Below are positions 22,945-36,200 of a stretch of DNA of 64,000 nucleotides, piece after piece. How positions within the stretch are numbered: position 1 is the stretch's first letter; every line of letters begins with the position of its first letter. The DNA comes from Tilletia caries (lineage: Eukaryota > Basidiomycota > Exobasidiomycetes > Tilletiales > Tilletiaceae), in NCBI GenBank assembly GCA_032718865.1, contig JALUTQ010000018.1:372001-436000 (forward strand), read 5' to 3'. A program made the position numbers and the translations under genes. The notes under the pieces are model-generated. The model did no database searches, was not told the DNA's origin, and worked only from the letters and a program-made list of their open reading frames with translations.

Positions 22945-25625
22945 ATGGACTCGAAGCAACCGCGGCATTCATTTGCGCGCGAACTCTTCCGCTTCAACAA
23001 TTCCTCGTCCTCCCCATCGCCGTCATCATCACAGAATGCACCCATTCAGCGCATCGGAAGCGCAGACGGAGGTCCAGCCTCACCCTACGGGGTCATCCAG
23101 CATCGCTCTGGGAATCGGGCTGCCGTCCCTATGCGCAAGGCAAAGACGCATTCATCCACCTTCAGCAGCGATTCCACTACCAACGCTAAGGACGGAGCGG
23201 ACAAAGGGAACAGCGACAAGCGCGCGAACCGGCTCAGCGCCGTACTTTCGCCTCGGCTGTGGAGCTCAGGACGATCGGCTCGATCAGAGTCAAAATCGCA
23301 TTCGAAATCAGCCTCGACAGACAGGGCGGCTGCTGTCGCTGTCTCTCCTCCTCCCACATCTGCTGCACACTCGCACTCTCCACCGACACCGCCAACGTCC
23401 GAAGCCAAAGATTCAAGAGTGCAGCACGTTGTCGCCATGAATGATTCAGCAGTGATCGAGCTGCCAGTTGGAACACGCATCGGAAAGCTGGCTCGAGCGA
23501 ACTTCAAGCAGCATGTACAGCCCGACCGCCTTCCCAATCCCCCATCTACACTCGGACAGGGCAAAGTTCGGCACGCCAGTATGCCGGCTTCCTTTTTCAC
23601 ATCACCTGATACTCCTCCGTCGCCAAATTATCAGCAGCAGCAACAAGCGTTCCCATTGCCCCTTCCGGCCGGTCAAAAGGCGCGTACTATGCTCGTCGGG
23701 ATATCTCCTCCGCCTACTGCTGCACTCGACGGCTCCCTAGCTACTTTTCAGCATTTACTCAAGCATGTGCTCAGAGAAAATGAGGAAGCTATTCTTCACA
23801 CTGTCCTGCCCGAGTCACACGCTCGCAGGCAAGTGACTTCACCGCAGGACCTAATCGAACTCACAGGTAAGTCCAGCCTCGGGACTCGTCCTCCGCCCCC
23901 CGGTTTCTGATAAACAAGTGTAGAAACGCGTTCAAACTCACAATAATCATTCATTCTTCCACAGCCGAACTTGAGCGTGAAGATGAGCAGTTCCTCGAAA
24001 TGCAGTCCGCATGTATGAACTTCCTCACTCTCCTCGCCGTCGAGCTCGAGACCACCCAGCGATTTGTCAAAATTCACGTCACCCAGGCACAGCCACCCGA
24101 CGGAGGCACCGCAGCGCAAGCTCGTGCTCATTCTCGTTCGCATTCGCGCTCGCACTCTCGAACACGTTCTCGAGCCTCATCTGGCGCAGGCACAGGACAC
24201 ATTCGAAGTCCGAGTCTAGGAGGGTTGTTGGCGTTAGGCGGCAGCTCTGGCGGCGTTGAAAGCGATCGTGGTAGGAGTCGTGTCTGTGCCACACTCAAGG
24301 CGAGAGAGGACGAGGCTATAGCGAATGAGCTGGTCCGGGTTGCACGAGAGAATAATGCCGATCTGATCGTCGTTGGCCAGCCAGCTCTCTTGCACGAGGA
24401 GGCAGGGGATGATCCTCACCGCGTTCAGCCGCATTCACGCCCGCAATCACGTCCACATTCTCGTGCGGCATCCCGAGTACCTTCCATCTCGGGTCTCAGA
24501 CAAGTCGCTGAAGCGGGAGGAGACGCGAACTTTGACCCTAGTCGACGGGGGAGTCGCGCGAGCAAAGGGTCGGGCGGTGGTGATAATGGACGGCGAGGCT
24601 CCGCAATTGGGGAAGGGTCAATTCTCCTCACCAGGTCGGACAGCAAACCCTCACTCAGGCACTTAGCAATCGGTCAGGCTCCCTCTGCTCTCCCGGCCGA
24701 CTTTTCCCGCTCCCACTCTGGCTACAGCTCTTTCTCTGGTTCAGGATCGGAGGGAAACCCCCCATTTTCACCTACGCCCGCTTCGACTCTCTCCTCGAAT
24801 TGGAATTTCGGTGTCGCCGTACTGCCTACTGCGCCCTCTACCTCGATACCCTCTCTCAACGGCGCAAATGGGGCTGGTCACGATGTGACGCAATCCCCAC
24901 GAACGCCATCTGGAGCACTCTTACATGAGGGCGATGGGCTGTCGCCAGAGCAGGAGCACCTTCGTGACGATGACGCACATACTGCATCGACGCGGGTCGC
25001 ACAAGGCCTTCACCTCAATACAGCTCATCAGCAACGATCCTCTTCCGTCGCCGAGGACGGCTCGCTGACGGCTCTGCCTCACTCGGGTCACACCCAACAA
25101 CTGTCTGAAGTAGGCTCAAGCGGTGTCGTCGGTGGCAGCGTCCAGAGTGTTCGTCGTGGGTCGCACATCACTATACGTGATGAACCTGCCGATTCACCAT
25201 TACGTGAGCGTGAGCGGGCGCGGCAGCAACAGGCCCGGGCAAAAGGGACCATGGACAGCAGCAGCCTTTCAACCTTTCTGGAAGGGTTCAGCAGCAGCGG
25301 CCCGGCGACAAGTAGCGACCCAAATACCGGCTTGTCACATCCCCTCCCTGCTGGCCAGGAGGGCGAGTCAAGCGTAGACTCGGCTGACTTGGGCTCTACC
25401 GCTACTTCGCGGCTGCGGACGCGTTCCGCAAGCGGTAGCGGCAACAACATCTCAAGCGCTGCTAAGCGGCTTTCCAAATTACTCGGCAAAGCGCATATCT
25501 TCTCCTCCTCCTCTTCGGCGTCCGGCTCGAGGCAGGCGTTGAACGGACTGGCGACGGAGCTGGTGAAACGATCGCCTGTGCCGGTGCTGGTGGTCAATGA
25601 AGACGTTCTGGAGGTGTACAAGTAG
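22945..25625 (+). CDS. Universal stress protein (UspA-like) with long Ser-rich insertion
   Basis: Two exons, 22945-23866 and 23965-25625, give 860 aa. After about 250 disordered Ser/Pro-rich residues comes a UspA-type start (ARTMLVGISPPPTAALDGS, FQHLLKHVL). The second exon continues the fold with acidic and SR/HSR-rich low complexity, then the strand ADLIVVGQ. The closing strand of the domain, SPVPVLVVNEDV, comes only at the very C-terminus, after roughly 370 residues of Ser/Arg/Gly-rich sequence. So the domain is split by a large insertion, a form known in other fungal USP proteins. USP domains bind ATP or AMP in some members; the function here is unknown. Exon 2's 3' half is duplicated at 19,005-20,144. 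An upstream in-frame ATG at 22,834 is less likely. Confidence 0.8.
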
Positions 25626-25789
25626 ACAATGCATTGCGCCTTTGCATTATGTCACTTTCGTCAACCACAGACCTTCATCCATCCGAGAAACTCGTCCCTG
25701 CCCTCATCCACGAACTGATTCCCGCGCTCGACGCCTATCAAACATGCGTGCGAATTCCCTGGCGACGCCGAAACTGCACAATCGGAGGT

Positions 25790-26286
25790 AGTCGAAAAGG
25801 CTGTCAAGCAGAGAGAAATCCAATGCGGAGAGGAGGTCCTTGCGTTCCGAGCGAAGGATGTCGGGTGTATCAGCGTGCCCAGGCCCGCTCATGCTGGGCC
25901 GTTCCTGTTCACACAGCGTTGGGCGGCGGGTGCGTTTGCGCCGTGCACGGGGGGGCGAAGAGGGGTGGGAAGAGCGTTGCGTTGCCGGGGTGACCAGCGT
26001 ATTACGATCTTGGCGCTCTTGATGGGGTTTTCCCGGCTCGAGCATTGCAGACCAACGTCTCGTCGGCGGTACGCTCCGGAACATCGTCGGCGCGCTCGAA
26101 CAATACGACAAATAGCGTCCGCCGGAGACGATTCTCGTCGGCCGGACGGTGCTTGCGCTGGAGTATGTGAGTGGGGACGCGAGCACTTTGGATGATGGAG
26201 AGAGGAGTGGCGAATTGGAGCGTAAGGATCGCGCGAGGCTACTACGGGCTCCTGGGACGCATTGGAGTCGGTATGAACGGGCGTGA
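25790..26286 (+). pseudogene. Uroporphyrinogen-III C-methyltransferase (MET1/SUMT) relic
   Basis: Fragments in three frames follow the order of the SUMT domain used in siroheme synthesis: GEEVLAFRAKDV, AHAGPFLF, a CTG then GGKSVALPG, ITILALLMGFSRLEH, then LVGGTLRNIVGALEQYDK and TILVGRTVLALEYVSG. Frame changes between blocks and an in-frame stop mean no intact product. Its start may lie near 25,649, just after the stress-protein stop. Family call is from motif order; a search with this region would settle it. Confidence 0.5.
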
Positions 26287-26342
26287 GGCTTGATCTGAGG
26301 ACGTTCAGCCTTCTCCCTTAAGTTCCCATATTACACCCACGC

Positions 26343-26985
26343 AGGGCCTCAAAGCATTCCTCCACGCCCTCCTCATCTCCGGAACCCTCCTCAGCCTCAG
26401 TCTAGCCTCCAACAAGAAGATCAAAGCCCAAGGATGGAAATACGTCGCCCTCTTCATCCGGCGCGCACAGGCCTTGCGATACCTCAATAAGGCGGCGTTG
26501 GGGGAGATTGTGGCTGCGTTGGAGCGGGCGCCGAGGGAGCTTGTTTCGCCGGCGGGGGAGAGGTGGAAGAAGAGGGAGGAGCTGGCGGCCAAGGTGGGGA
26601 AGAAGGGGCAGAACGAGGAAGAGGGGGAGGGGGAGGTCGATGGGCTCGGACTAAGGCAGGACGAGCCGGAACTTCAGCCGCTGCTTGATGAGATCCCGCT
26701 CATGCCCGCCGCGCCCCTCCTACGGTCATACGATACAACCCCTCGCCCCCCTCCACTTCCTCCTCTTCCTCCCTCCCGACAGCGCACTACAGCCAACTCT
26801 CCTCCCTCCGTCTCGAAAACTGCAGCCTCAAAACATCAACACTCGAGTTCCTCGCACAGGGCGTGCGCGCTTCGGAATTGCGCCACCTCTCGCTCCGGCG
26901 GAATAAGATCTCGAAATTGCTCCACAGCTACTCAATCAGAGGGCCCAGCACGAGGCGCGACCGTCCAATGGTCACAAGGGTATAG
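26343..26985 (+). pseudogene. Leucine-rich-repeat (RNI-like) protein relic
   Basis: After a splice-like CGCAG at 26,338-26,343, a frame reads GLKAFLHALLISGTLLSLSLASNK and later RRAQALRYL, typical LRR strands and helices. The repeat then lacks the expected DLSxN part, as if deleted. After a Glu/Lys-rich stretch another frame gives SQLSSLRLENCSL and LRHLSLRRNKISK. Both blocks look like one LRR gene (of the kind seen in fungal PP1-regulatory-like RNI proteins) broken by indels. Confidence 0.45.
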
Positions 26986-26989
26986 ATTA

Positions 26990-28365
26990 ATCGGGCTGGT
27001 GTCAGGTGTTCACAGGGAGGAGAGAGGGAGGGAATGAGAGAGGGCGGCGTCAGGGGGGAGTGGTTGAGGACGAGGTTGTAGGTCCTTCGGGTTGGGGAAG
27101 ATTGGCTCCATTGCCTGTAAGACTGTTTTCCGCGTCCTGTAGAAGGAATTAGAGGTGGAAAGTCGAAGCATCCTTGTCAGTATCTAGCGGCTAGCCTCAT
27201 AATAGAAAATTTCCCACTTACCTTGCAAACGGTCTCCAGTTCGGCGACAACGTCTGCCCAGTCCCTAAGCCTTGTTCCATCCGCATACCCTATCGCCCTC
27301 ATCAGGAACGACATCACCAATAAGCACCTGTTCATCTCGAGCAGTAGCCTGTTAGGTAAGCCAGTCAGCAGGTTAGCTGAGACAGAAAGCGTTGGGGGGG
27401 GGGGGACTGACTCACTTCGTCAACTGGGTGTACCTGAGCTGACATTCGACCCTTTTGTTGAGATCGAGATTATTGTCGAGCAGCAGGCGTCATTGATTTC
27501 ATATGTTTCAAAAGGCCCCGGAGGCCACGCGGCTACGGCGTACTAGACCGAGCAGGCTGCTGCTACTACAGACGCCAAGAAGAACACCGACGTTGACGAG
27601 CTTGCTCCCTTCCGCGCTCAAGTGGCGATCCAGAGCGCACCGCACACCTCAAGCAGATCGAGCACGAACTCGAGCAGGAGAAGGCTGCTGAAGGCCACCA
27701 CCGCTGCCGAGCCCGCTCCCGTCGAGGACGAGTCCAAGACACCCGCTCCCGCTGCCCCAGAGAAGGAGAAGGTAGCCATCGCCACAGAAGCCTCCGCCGT
27801 CACAGCCTCATCCACGACAAGAAGGCAAAGAAGGAGGCCGAGAAGGAAGCTGAGAAGACGAGGATGAGGCTGCCAAGCGCAAGTCCGTCAAGGTCGAGCC
27901 CAAGGTGGACGAGTGCTCCGCGCCCGCTGCCCCTGCTGCCACCGATGCAGCTGCCGCCGCGCCTACTTCTACCACCACCGCCGCCGCTCCTGTCGTCACC
28001 CAGGAGGACATCGCAGCCACAATGGAAAACGGCACCGCCGCAGCAGGAGCCGTACGACCCTCTTGCCGCTCAGCTTCGCGCTCGCGCTGTAATTCCCAGG
28101 GCCGGAGAAGACACATCCTTTCTTCATGAAGGTTCTGGAGCCTCGCTTCGGAACCCCCGGCGCTGTCGCATGGTGTCTTCGTAGGCGTCTGGAAGACTAG
28201 ACTGTTGTGGCTGCGAGGGCGCGTGAGGCGATGCGCTGGTGCTTGATGGTGAGTTCAGAAGCGCGTCGTTGCTTCGTATGAGATTCAATGGAACTCACCA
28301 TCCCTCTACGCCCACCTGACATTCGCGACTGTGCACATCTTCCCATTTCTTCCGCATAGACTCCC
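26990..28365. other. Gene-relic region, Ala/Glu/Lys-rich fragments
   Basis: Between 27,543 and 28,120 the plus strand has codon-like, low-complexity pieces in alternating frames (EPAPVEDESKTPAPAAPEKE, KKAKKEAEKEAEK, VVTQEDIAATMENGTAA). These look like one charged coiled-coil type protein with frameshifts. I do not recognise a family. A 13-base G run lies near 27,393-27,405. 26,990-27,540 holds nothing I can support. Confidence 0.3.
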
Positions 28366-28815
<450 letters not shown>

Positions 28816-29859
28816 TACCGCGTCTCTCTTCTCTTTTGGCCAACCACTGACCAAACTCTCTCCTCTTCTCATTCTTGCTTTCTGCAGCTCACGCTTCTCT
28901 TTCAGTGCTTCTTCTCCTCATCTGCAGTCGTTCTCCATCATTTCTTTTCTCTCCCTTCCGTCTGCTCCCTCGCCCAATGTTTTTTTGTCTGTCTGGAGAA
29001 TGGATTGCGATGTTTGTACGGATACAGCGGAAGGGGAGGGGAGTTTGTACATTGCAGCCATTGGTAAGGCTTCATGATCTCAGATGATCTCAGGGTTGTG
29101 GCAGTACGCATGTACTGTGGTAGAGAGAGAGGAGAAGGCCAGGGTGAGGAGGAGAACCGGCACAGTAGGACTTTCGTCATCGAGTCGTGGTCGTCGCTTC
29201 GACGTTCGAAGTGTTGAACATGAAACGGGGGGGAAGAAGGGCGGCCGCGCTCGCAGTGTGAGGGACCAAGGTAGCTGTCGGATAAGGTGATGTCGCCGGC
29301 GGTGGAGTGATAGATGCCCAAAAAAGGGGGGGAGGGCATGGGTCCCCAAACGGAGCAAGATCCTGGTGTCGAAAGTCGAATGTCGATAGCAAGAGTGTGC
29401 GGAGGCGCGGGCGGAGGCGAGTGTCCGGGGACAAGGAAAAGGTGCAATGAAGCGTGAAAGTTGGACGAGCCGCGAGATCAGACCGGAACGAGAACTGGTG
29501 AAGGCCGGAGTAGGGGCAAGGGGCTACCGAACGGAGGGGCTGCGATGCCGAAAGTGGGGAGCAAAAGGACCGACGGGGGCGTCGGACCCAGTCTCGGAAG
29601 CGGATGAACCGAGGGGCGGAAATGCGACCTGTGCCGCATCATAGTTGACAATGGGTGTTGGGGTGGGAGGACGGGGCTGCGCCATGGCCCATGGATAACT
29701 CGATCATCCACGGTTGCAGGCCATGCTGGGAACTACTGAATGCAGTACTGTTTGTGAGTTGCTTGCAGACCGGCCTCGCGCTATTGGCGCGCTTCTTTGC
29801 TGCAACCCGGGCCTCGGCCACATCTTTCTGACAAAATTCCATACTCTAATGGGCGTGCT
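28816..29859. other. Gene-free stretch
   Basis: About 1 kb with only short, low-complexity frames on both strands. Pyrimidine-rich to about 28,990, purine-rich afterwards. No recognisable domain. Confidence 0.4.
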
Positions 29860-31832
29860 TCATCTGTGCTGACCATCCCCGTGTAAGTATCCCTGGCGCT
29901 GTCGAACGAAATTGTACTTCTCGCGCGGAAGGTACACTTCTGCGGCCTTTAGCACCTCCTCATGCTGCCCTGCCTCGCTCAGCATCGAGTGGTTGTCGAG
30001 CGTCCCGGCCAGGTCCGCTTCGAATGCCGCCGGTCGCGCCTTGTGCAGCGACCGATACAGCGCGAGGCCCTCCTCTGCAGCCTTGAGCACCTCCTTGTGA
30101 TACCCTGCCTCGCGGAGTCGACTTGAGTAGTCGTCGAGCGTCCGTGCCAGGTCCGCTTCGAATGCCGCCGGTCGCGCCTCGTGTAGAAATTGAATGATGT
30201 CCAAGGCCCGGACGGTACTTTTTATGGCTGCATCGTACTCCGCGGTCTGCCACTGGCATTTAGCCGCCAGGTTGAATGCCTCTGCCAGATGTACGTTGTA
30301 GCGATTGGGCTCCTGATCAGCCATTGGCTTGATGATGGAGATTGCCTCTTCGGACGTGGCCAACGCTTCATCCGATCGACCGACCTTGAGGAAGGACCTG
30401 CTCAAGTGCCGCAGCGTCGATGCGAGGTTGACCCAGTTCAGCGCGTTTCTGTTTGCGATCACCTTGCGCCTGCAGAGCGCTGTGAGGATCTGGAGGACCA
30501 TGATGTCCTCATCAAGCAGTCCGAGTTCGTCGAGGTTGTCGCTGAGCTTGCGAAGACGTTTCAGAGTCTGTTCACTGTAAGATGAGTCGAACGGGTTGCG
30601 CAGCTTGTCCAAAAGGTCCAAAGCCGACTGCGCCGGGTCGTTTTGTCCCGCAATCGGGTCACCTCCTTCTCCGTTGTCGTGAAAGCTGCCTTCGAGATCT
30701 TCGGAGTCGCCCGACAAGAAGAGACGCTGCATGGCCTCGTCTAATGCACTCAGCCGCTGCCGCCCTTCGGACGTGATTGGCCGTCCAGAGCGTGTATTCA
30801 GTTGATCGTCCCCCAAGCCTTGCGCGTCAGCAGCCGCCTGCGTGTCCTTGCAAGCGTCGCTCCTATCGAGTTCGGACTCAAGGGCTCTCGAGACCAGCTG
30901 GAGGCCATGCTGTACGCCAGGGTTGAGCAGGTCGGAAATCCGAGCCGGCGACGGGTTCGGGACGTCCTTCTGTTCTTTGACCGTGCTGATGATCGGGCTC
31001 GACGCTGTGTTTTGGTTCGCATCAGCGGACGACCGTACCGATGCACGGTCTGCTCGAATCTCTGGCGCAAGGTCTCTACGTGCCTGTGAGAATGTGATTG
31101 TGGAAGGGCCTGGTCAGCTAAACATGTTCCCGACTTGGACCCGGAACGAGGACAGGTCGGATGAGACGCGCCTACTCACGATGCGTACGAGCAGGCTCCG
31201 AACGAGGTCCTCGGTGCAACCGCTGACCACTCCCTGAATTTCATCGCGCTTAAGAAGCCGTTTCCACCAGGGAAGCTGTGCATATGCCTCGATCTGATTC
31301 TTGGCTGTCTTGATCGTTCTGCACAAGTTATGAAGATGGCGACGTTCAGTCGGGACCTGGGAATGCGGACCGAGGCTGAAAGAGGGACTTACCGTAAAAC
31401 TCGCTCGAAAAGGATCGCCGCAGACGTACCGGGCAACATGGGGGATCCCGATTCCTGAGCAGCGGTAGCGAAGGACCCGAAGATGCTCAGAGCCGTCCGG
31501 ACAAACCTCGCGCATGATGTTGTGTTCTCCTTCACTTGCTCGACGATGCCGATGATCTCTTGGATGATCCCGAGACCTGTCTTCAGAAATGGGCCAGCGA
31601 CAAGGGTAAAGTCCGAGAGCACGTTAAACATCGCCACGGCCATGCCGAAGGCTTCCATGCCGTCGCTCTCAGTGAGCTTGCGGATCCCGTGCTCTTCGGC
31701 ATGGGCAGCTGGGGCAGGCATCAAAGCATTCGGGTCCGCCTGAGCCGCGGGGAGTGCCTCTGATGTCGACCTTGACTGAAGACCAGTCTGATCGCTCAAT
31801 TCCAATGTTGATGCTGAGCTGCGTGCGGCCAT
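29860..31832 (-). CDS. TPR protein with N-terminal MLKL/HeLo-like helical domain
   Basis: Minus-strand exons 31393-31832, 31180-31318 and 29860-31083 give 600 aa. The N-terminal 190 residues have an amphipathic helical pattern (LKTGLGIIQEIIGIVEQVKEN, then CARFVRTALSIFGSF, then KNQIEAYAQLPWWKRLLKRD and EDLVRSLLVRI). It resembles the four-helix MLKL_NTD/HeLo-like adaptor found at the head of fungal cell-death and NLR-type proteins. The C-terminal half has TPR units; two adjacent ones share a PAAFEADLA...LDxxS...EAG...EVLKAAE core and look recently duplicated. There is no NB-ARC or NACHT domain between. The protein ends soon after the last TPR, so it may be truncated. An upstream in-frame ATG at 31,871 is an alternative start. 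The role (incompatibility or cell-death signalling) is only inferred. Confidence 0.7.
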
Positions 31833-32383
31833 TAGTAGGCTGATGGTAGGTTGATGCTGGCACGTATACATACAGCATGTCGAGGGGGGTCAGTCTGGTA
31901 CATCGCTCATGATCAACGGTGGCCAGGGATGAGCTGGCGAGACTGGTGAGACTCCTACTTAAGTCTGTGGTTTCAAGGGAAGAGGGGGTTTAATGGCGTT
32001 CCATACAAAAGGGCGACTTTGCATCGTCGTGCAAAGCTTCGACCACGACGGATTGCGGAAGCGCGGTTGACGAGCAAACCACGCTGTGTGCGCGTCCACC
32101 TTGTCCCACGCTCGTGACCGCGTGACTGACGCTCTGAATCTCAGGCACGCCCCTCCGGCGCAGTGTTCAGCAGGGCTTGGGCGTTCAGGCGTTCAGGTGC
32201 AGCGTTAAGGCGTGGGGCGTGGGGCGTGATCGATGCTCCCGCCCGTCCACGAAGCTAACTTCTTCCTTGCGGTGTATAAATTCCCCCCCGGCGTGCTGAT
32301 GCGCTGATGATCTTGCCCTTCCCCCCGTCTTCTCTTGCAGCCTGTCTCCCTCCTCCTCCCATCCCAGCCCACTCAAATCCATC
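31833..32383. other. Divergent promoter region (TPR gene / secreted protein gene)
   Basis: Similarity to the composite block begins at about 32,005. It contains a GC-rich stretch with repeated CGTGGGGCGTGG and the TATA-like element listed next. Confidence 0.5.
32275..32280 (+). promoter_or_regulatory. TATA box of secreted protein copy 2
   Basis: TATAAA about 105 bases before the ATG at 32,384. Conserved in the duplicated copy at the mirror position near 22,330. Confidence 0.55.
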
Positions 32384-32892
32384 ATGCGATTCACCTTCTC
32401 TCTCATCACCGCCCTCGTGGCCGGCGCCAGCGCCGTCACAGCCGCACTGCCGACCTGCTCGCCCCCCGACACGGCAGGCATCATGCTTCCGAAGAAGAAT
32501 GCCACGCTCACCCGGGAGAAGCCCTTTCAGTTCTACTTCTGTTCACGCACCTATTTCCGCGCCTCCACCGAGTCAATCGATGTCGTCCTCAGCCAGAACT
32601 CGACCTTGTCGGCGGGCGTCCTTGTCAAGGCCAACCTAGTGACCAACGTCGCGAGCCAGAGCACTTACTACGTGAGTGCCTCTTTCTCTCCCTCCCCTCT
32701 CCCGCTTCCGGGGCCAGGTGTTGGAGACCGTGTCGCTGATCACCTGCTTCTCCCGCATTTTTGCAGTACAACCTCACCATCCCGCAGTACTACGGACCTC
32801 TCGGAAAGGCCTACATCGGCGTCTTCGAGCGTATCGACGGCTACTACTCGCCCGCATACGCAGTCGAGACCAAGCTCGTCTTTGTCAAGTAA
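32384..32892 (+). CDS. Small secreted protein, copy 2 (parental)
   Basis: Exons 32384-32671 and 32767-32892 give 137 aa. The first 20 or so residues form a signal peptide with an Ala/Val core. The mature part starts near LPTCSPPDT and has strand-like segments (FQFYFCSRTYF, SIDVVLSQN, STYYYNLTIPQYYG, AYIGVFERIDGYY, ETKLVFVK) with only two or three cysteines. Family unknown; the layout fits abundant basidiomycete secreted proteins of 130-180 aa. It has its own promoter with a TATA box. Its copy at 21,716-22,223 is intact, giving two genes for the same product in opposite orientation. Confidence 0.85.
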
Positions 32893-33268
32893 ATGTTCTC
32901 CATCGCTGATCGCCCACTCCATGCATATCTCGCAATGCGCGTTCCAAGGTCTCTGGATTTCCTAGTCGCTTGTATCATGTACATATGGGCACCCATGGCA
33001 AGATCGAGAAGACGCTTTGTTTTCGACAGGCACAGATACAGAGATGCAGGGCAAAAGAAACAGTTGTGGTCCGGATGTGCCAGCGTGCCAGGACACAGAC
33101 GTGGTGTAATAACTTCGGGCCATGTCGGGCCATGGCGGGCCAGGTTGAGAAAGAAGTCCTTGACGCCCTAAAGAGGGAAGAAACCATCGAAGCCGACGGC
33201 CACACATGGGGATAGTCGAAAGGGAGAGCAGAAGAGAGGTGTGCAGCGTCCTGATAAGTAGCAAGATT

Positions 33269-36200
33269 TCATGTCGAGGTAGAGAATAGCTCGAGAGGGA
33301 TTGCCGGCCAATCCACGGGATTACCCTCAGCACCGCCGCTCACATATCTGCTCAAGAAGATAACGACAGTCAGTCAGAAGTCTTTCTCGAGACGCAGTGT
33401 GCGAGAAAAAGTCAACTTACTGCTTGGCGAGCTTGAGCAAGACCCGGAAGTCCGGCACAGTGGCTCCAGATTCCACTGGACTTGATCCAGCCTTGGAAGA
33501 GGCTCCCTTGCTCTTTCCCGACGGAGATTCCTGTTCGCCAGCAGCTACAGTAGACCCCACGGGACGCTGTGGCAGCTTCTTGCCCCGCGACACGTGGTCG
33601 AGCAGGACGTGGCACAGCCAGTAGAACGGCAGTGCGTCGTCACACAGCGGTGTGACGCCGTGGGAGGTCCGGGAGCTGAACATCGGCGAAGATCCGGACG
33701 CTCGGGAGCTCGAAGCACTGTCGTCCGAGTCAATGTGCATCCCATCGCCCGTCTCCAACCAGCTAGGGTCGTCCCATCGCTGCACCCAGCCAACATTCTT
33801 GCACATCACATCCCCATCCCACGCTTTCCGCCAGCGTACCAGAGCTGAGCAACAGATGATGGTGAGTTAGACCGGACTGCTCAAACAAGCTCGCCAGGAT
33901 ACGTGGAACTCACCGTGCTTGAATATCCTCAACTCGGATCGGCCACCATCGGGTGCGAGTGGAGCGCCAAAATATCGGGCCAGTGGCGAGGGTCGTGCCA
34001 CCCTGTTATGCCGGCCGTCCATGAGGGCCAAAATACCCCGCAACAGAGCGAGCATCATGACCAAACGCGCAAAGGGACCATGCGCGCCCGAGATCGACGG
34101 TGCACCCCCCGGCGACGGGATCTGCTCGTTCCCAGGCCCGAGCAGCTGCTGCAGCGCCTGTGCAAGCGTAGGCCCGCTGTAATTCTCCAACTGGACGAAC
34201 CACCTCTCCGGAGTGGTCGACCGCCAGAGATAGTCTGGCGAGGGCAGCGGCAGATGTTCCACCTCGTGTGAGCCCAGAGCCATGCTGGCACCCGTATCAA
34301 GGTACGCCACGGTGTCGATGACGAACAGGATGAACGCAGTCCGTCGCCGACCTTCCCAATCGCTCCATCGTCGCCAGACCTTCTCCTCGTCTGGGCAGCC
34401 GGGCAGGTACGTGGGTAGGAAGGAGTACGAAAAGCACAGCTCGGCAGCTTCCGACAGCATGCTGTCCAGCACCTGAGCAGCCGTGAACGTGATTCTCCGG
34501 TCGGCCCAGCCCGCATTTACGTCGAACAAGCCGGATTGGCGAGCGTACCCCGTCACCTTCTGCTGGACACGGGCGGCGTGAGCTCTTCGGGCGGGATCCG
34601 GCGAGAGCAGCGCCTTCCACTGCAGCAAGGAAAGACTTTGTACGGCGGCGATTTGGTCCATCACGTTCTTGCAACGCGCCGCAAACACGCGGAAGAGCAT
34701 ATCCATTTTCTGCAAGCGCGGCAATAACAAATCCCTCCAGTCAACCTTCTCGTGGCACTTTCATTCCTTGCTTTAGACGAGAGACTCACCTCATCCATGA
34801 CGAGTGGTCGGACTAAGACCTGGCCATCATCCTCATCGTAGCTGCGTCCTTCGACATCGGAAGTATCGATAATTCGCGCCCCCTCCGGCCGAGGGAGAAC
34901 GTCCTCCCCAGCCCACCACTTTCGTCCTATGTCTGAGCTGCCAAGCATACATATAGCAAATGCGACACATCCCGGTGTACTGCCCAATGAAAGTTAACGA
35001 TTAGCCATGTATTGAAAGCGTTGTCTGAGCTCTGAATCACTCACGTATCGATTCGGAAGGTGGGCTCGTGGATGAAAGGGAAATGCTTTAACAGGTTCTT
35101 TTGGCAGCTGCAAATATGTCATGTAAGCGGTGAGCCAACTTCTCTTTACCAAGACGTCAACTTGCTGGAGAAAGAGACTCACTGGAAAGCAAGCATGCTC
35201 AGCCGCGTCAATGGCGGCAAATCCCAATGCGGGATAGAATAGCACGCGCGGAAGAGATGCTGCGGGATAAAGAACGGATTCCGGGAATCCGCAAACGCCT
35301 TCTGTAGATCCAGAGCCAGCCCCTCGCTGAAAGCTTTCCGACAGTTGAACACACTGGGCCGATTGACCGTCGCCATGACAGTGGCAAGGCTCGGTTGGCT
35401 CTCGGCGGCGATGCCATTCGCGATGGCTGCCGCTGCGCCGGAAAGACAGGCTCCAGTTCCAGCGCCGCCGAACGATCCATCCACACTGACGACGCCCAGC
35501 AAACTGCCATTCACCGAAGCAGCAGCCGCAGCCGCACTGGACATGCTGTGTCCAAAAGCGGCCTGGAGGTCGCCCAGGCTCTCGCCCGGGGCCATCCCAG
35601 CGATAGCAGCCAGGTCGTCACTGAGGGTGGGGAAACTCAGACTGGTGCTGGATGAAGTATGCGAAAGCCCCGGCATGCTCCGGAAGTAGCTGAAGCCCGA
35701 CCCTTCGGAAGCCATGGTGGATGAGCCGCCGGTCGCGGCGGCGTTTGACCAGGCGAGCAACTGCTGGATGGAGGGCGAAAGCAGCCACTCCATCGAATTG
35801 TTGTTATGCGAGGACAAGGAATTGGACGTGGCCAAGCTGCCAGAGGGACCCTGACCCATCTTAAGGCCATTTTCGCTCATGGCCACTTGCGCCGCCCCGT
35901 TCATTTCGAGAGCCGGGTGGAACCAGGCGTGCTGAACTTGCATGTCGTTGATTCCAGCTCGAAATTCTTGCGAGCCTCCAGTGACTCGGAGTAGAGCCTG
36001 TTCGGGTGTGGGTGACGTACCCGCGTCCTCAACTGACATCGACGATCCTGATCCTGATCCCGATCCCGATCCAGACTTCGAGCCCGCTCCCGAACCCTCA
36101 GGCATAGTTTGTGATCGACGATGGTTCATGCCATGCGCGCTGTAAGCATTCACCAACCCAGAAGGAGCAATTTCTGTGTTTTGATTCGGAAGCATGGTTG

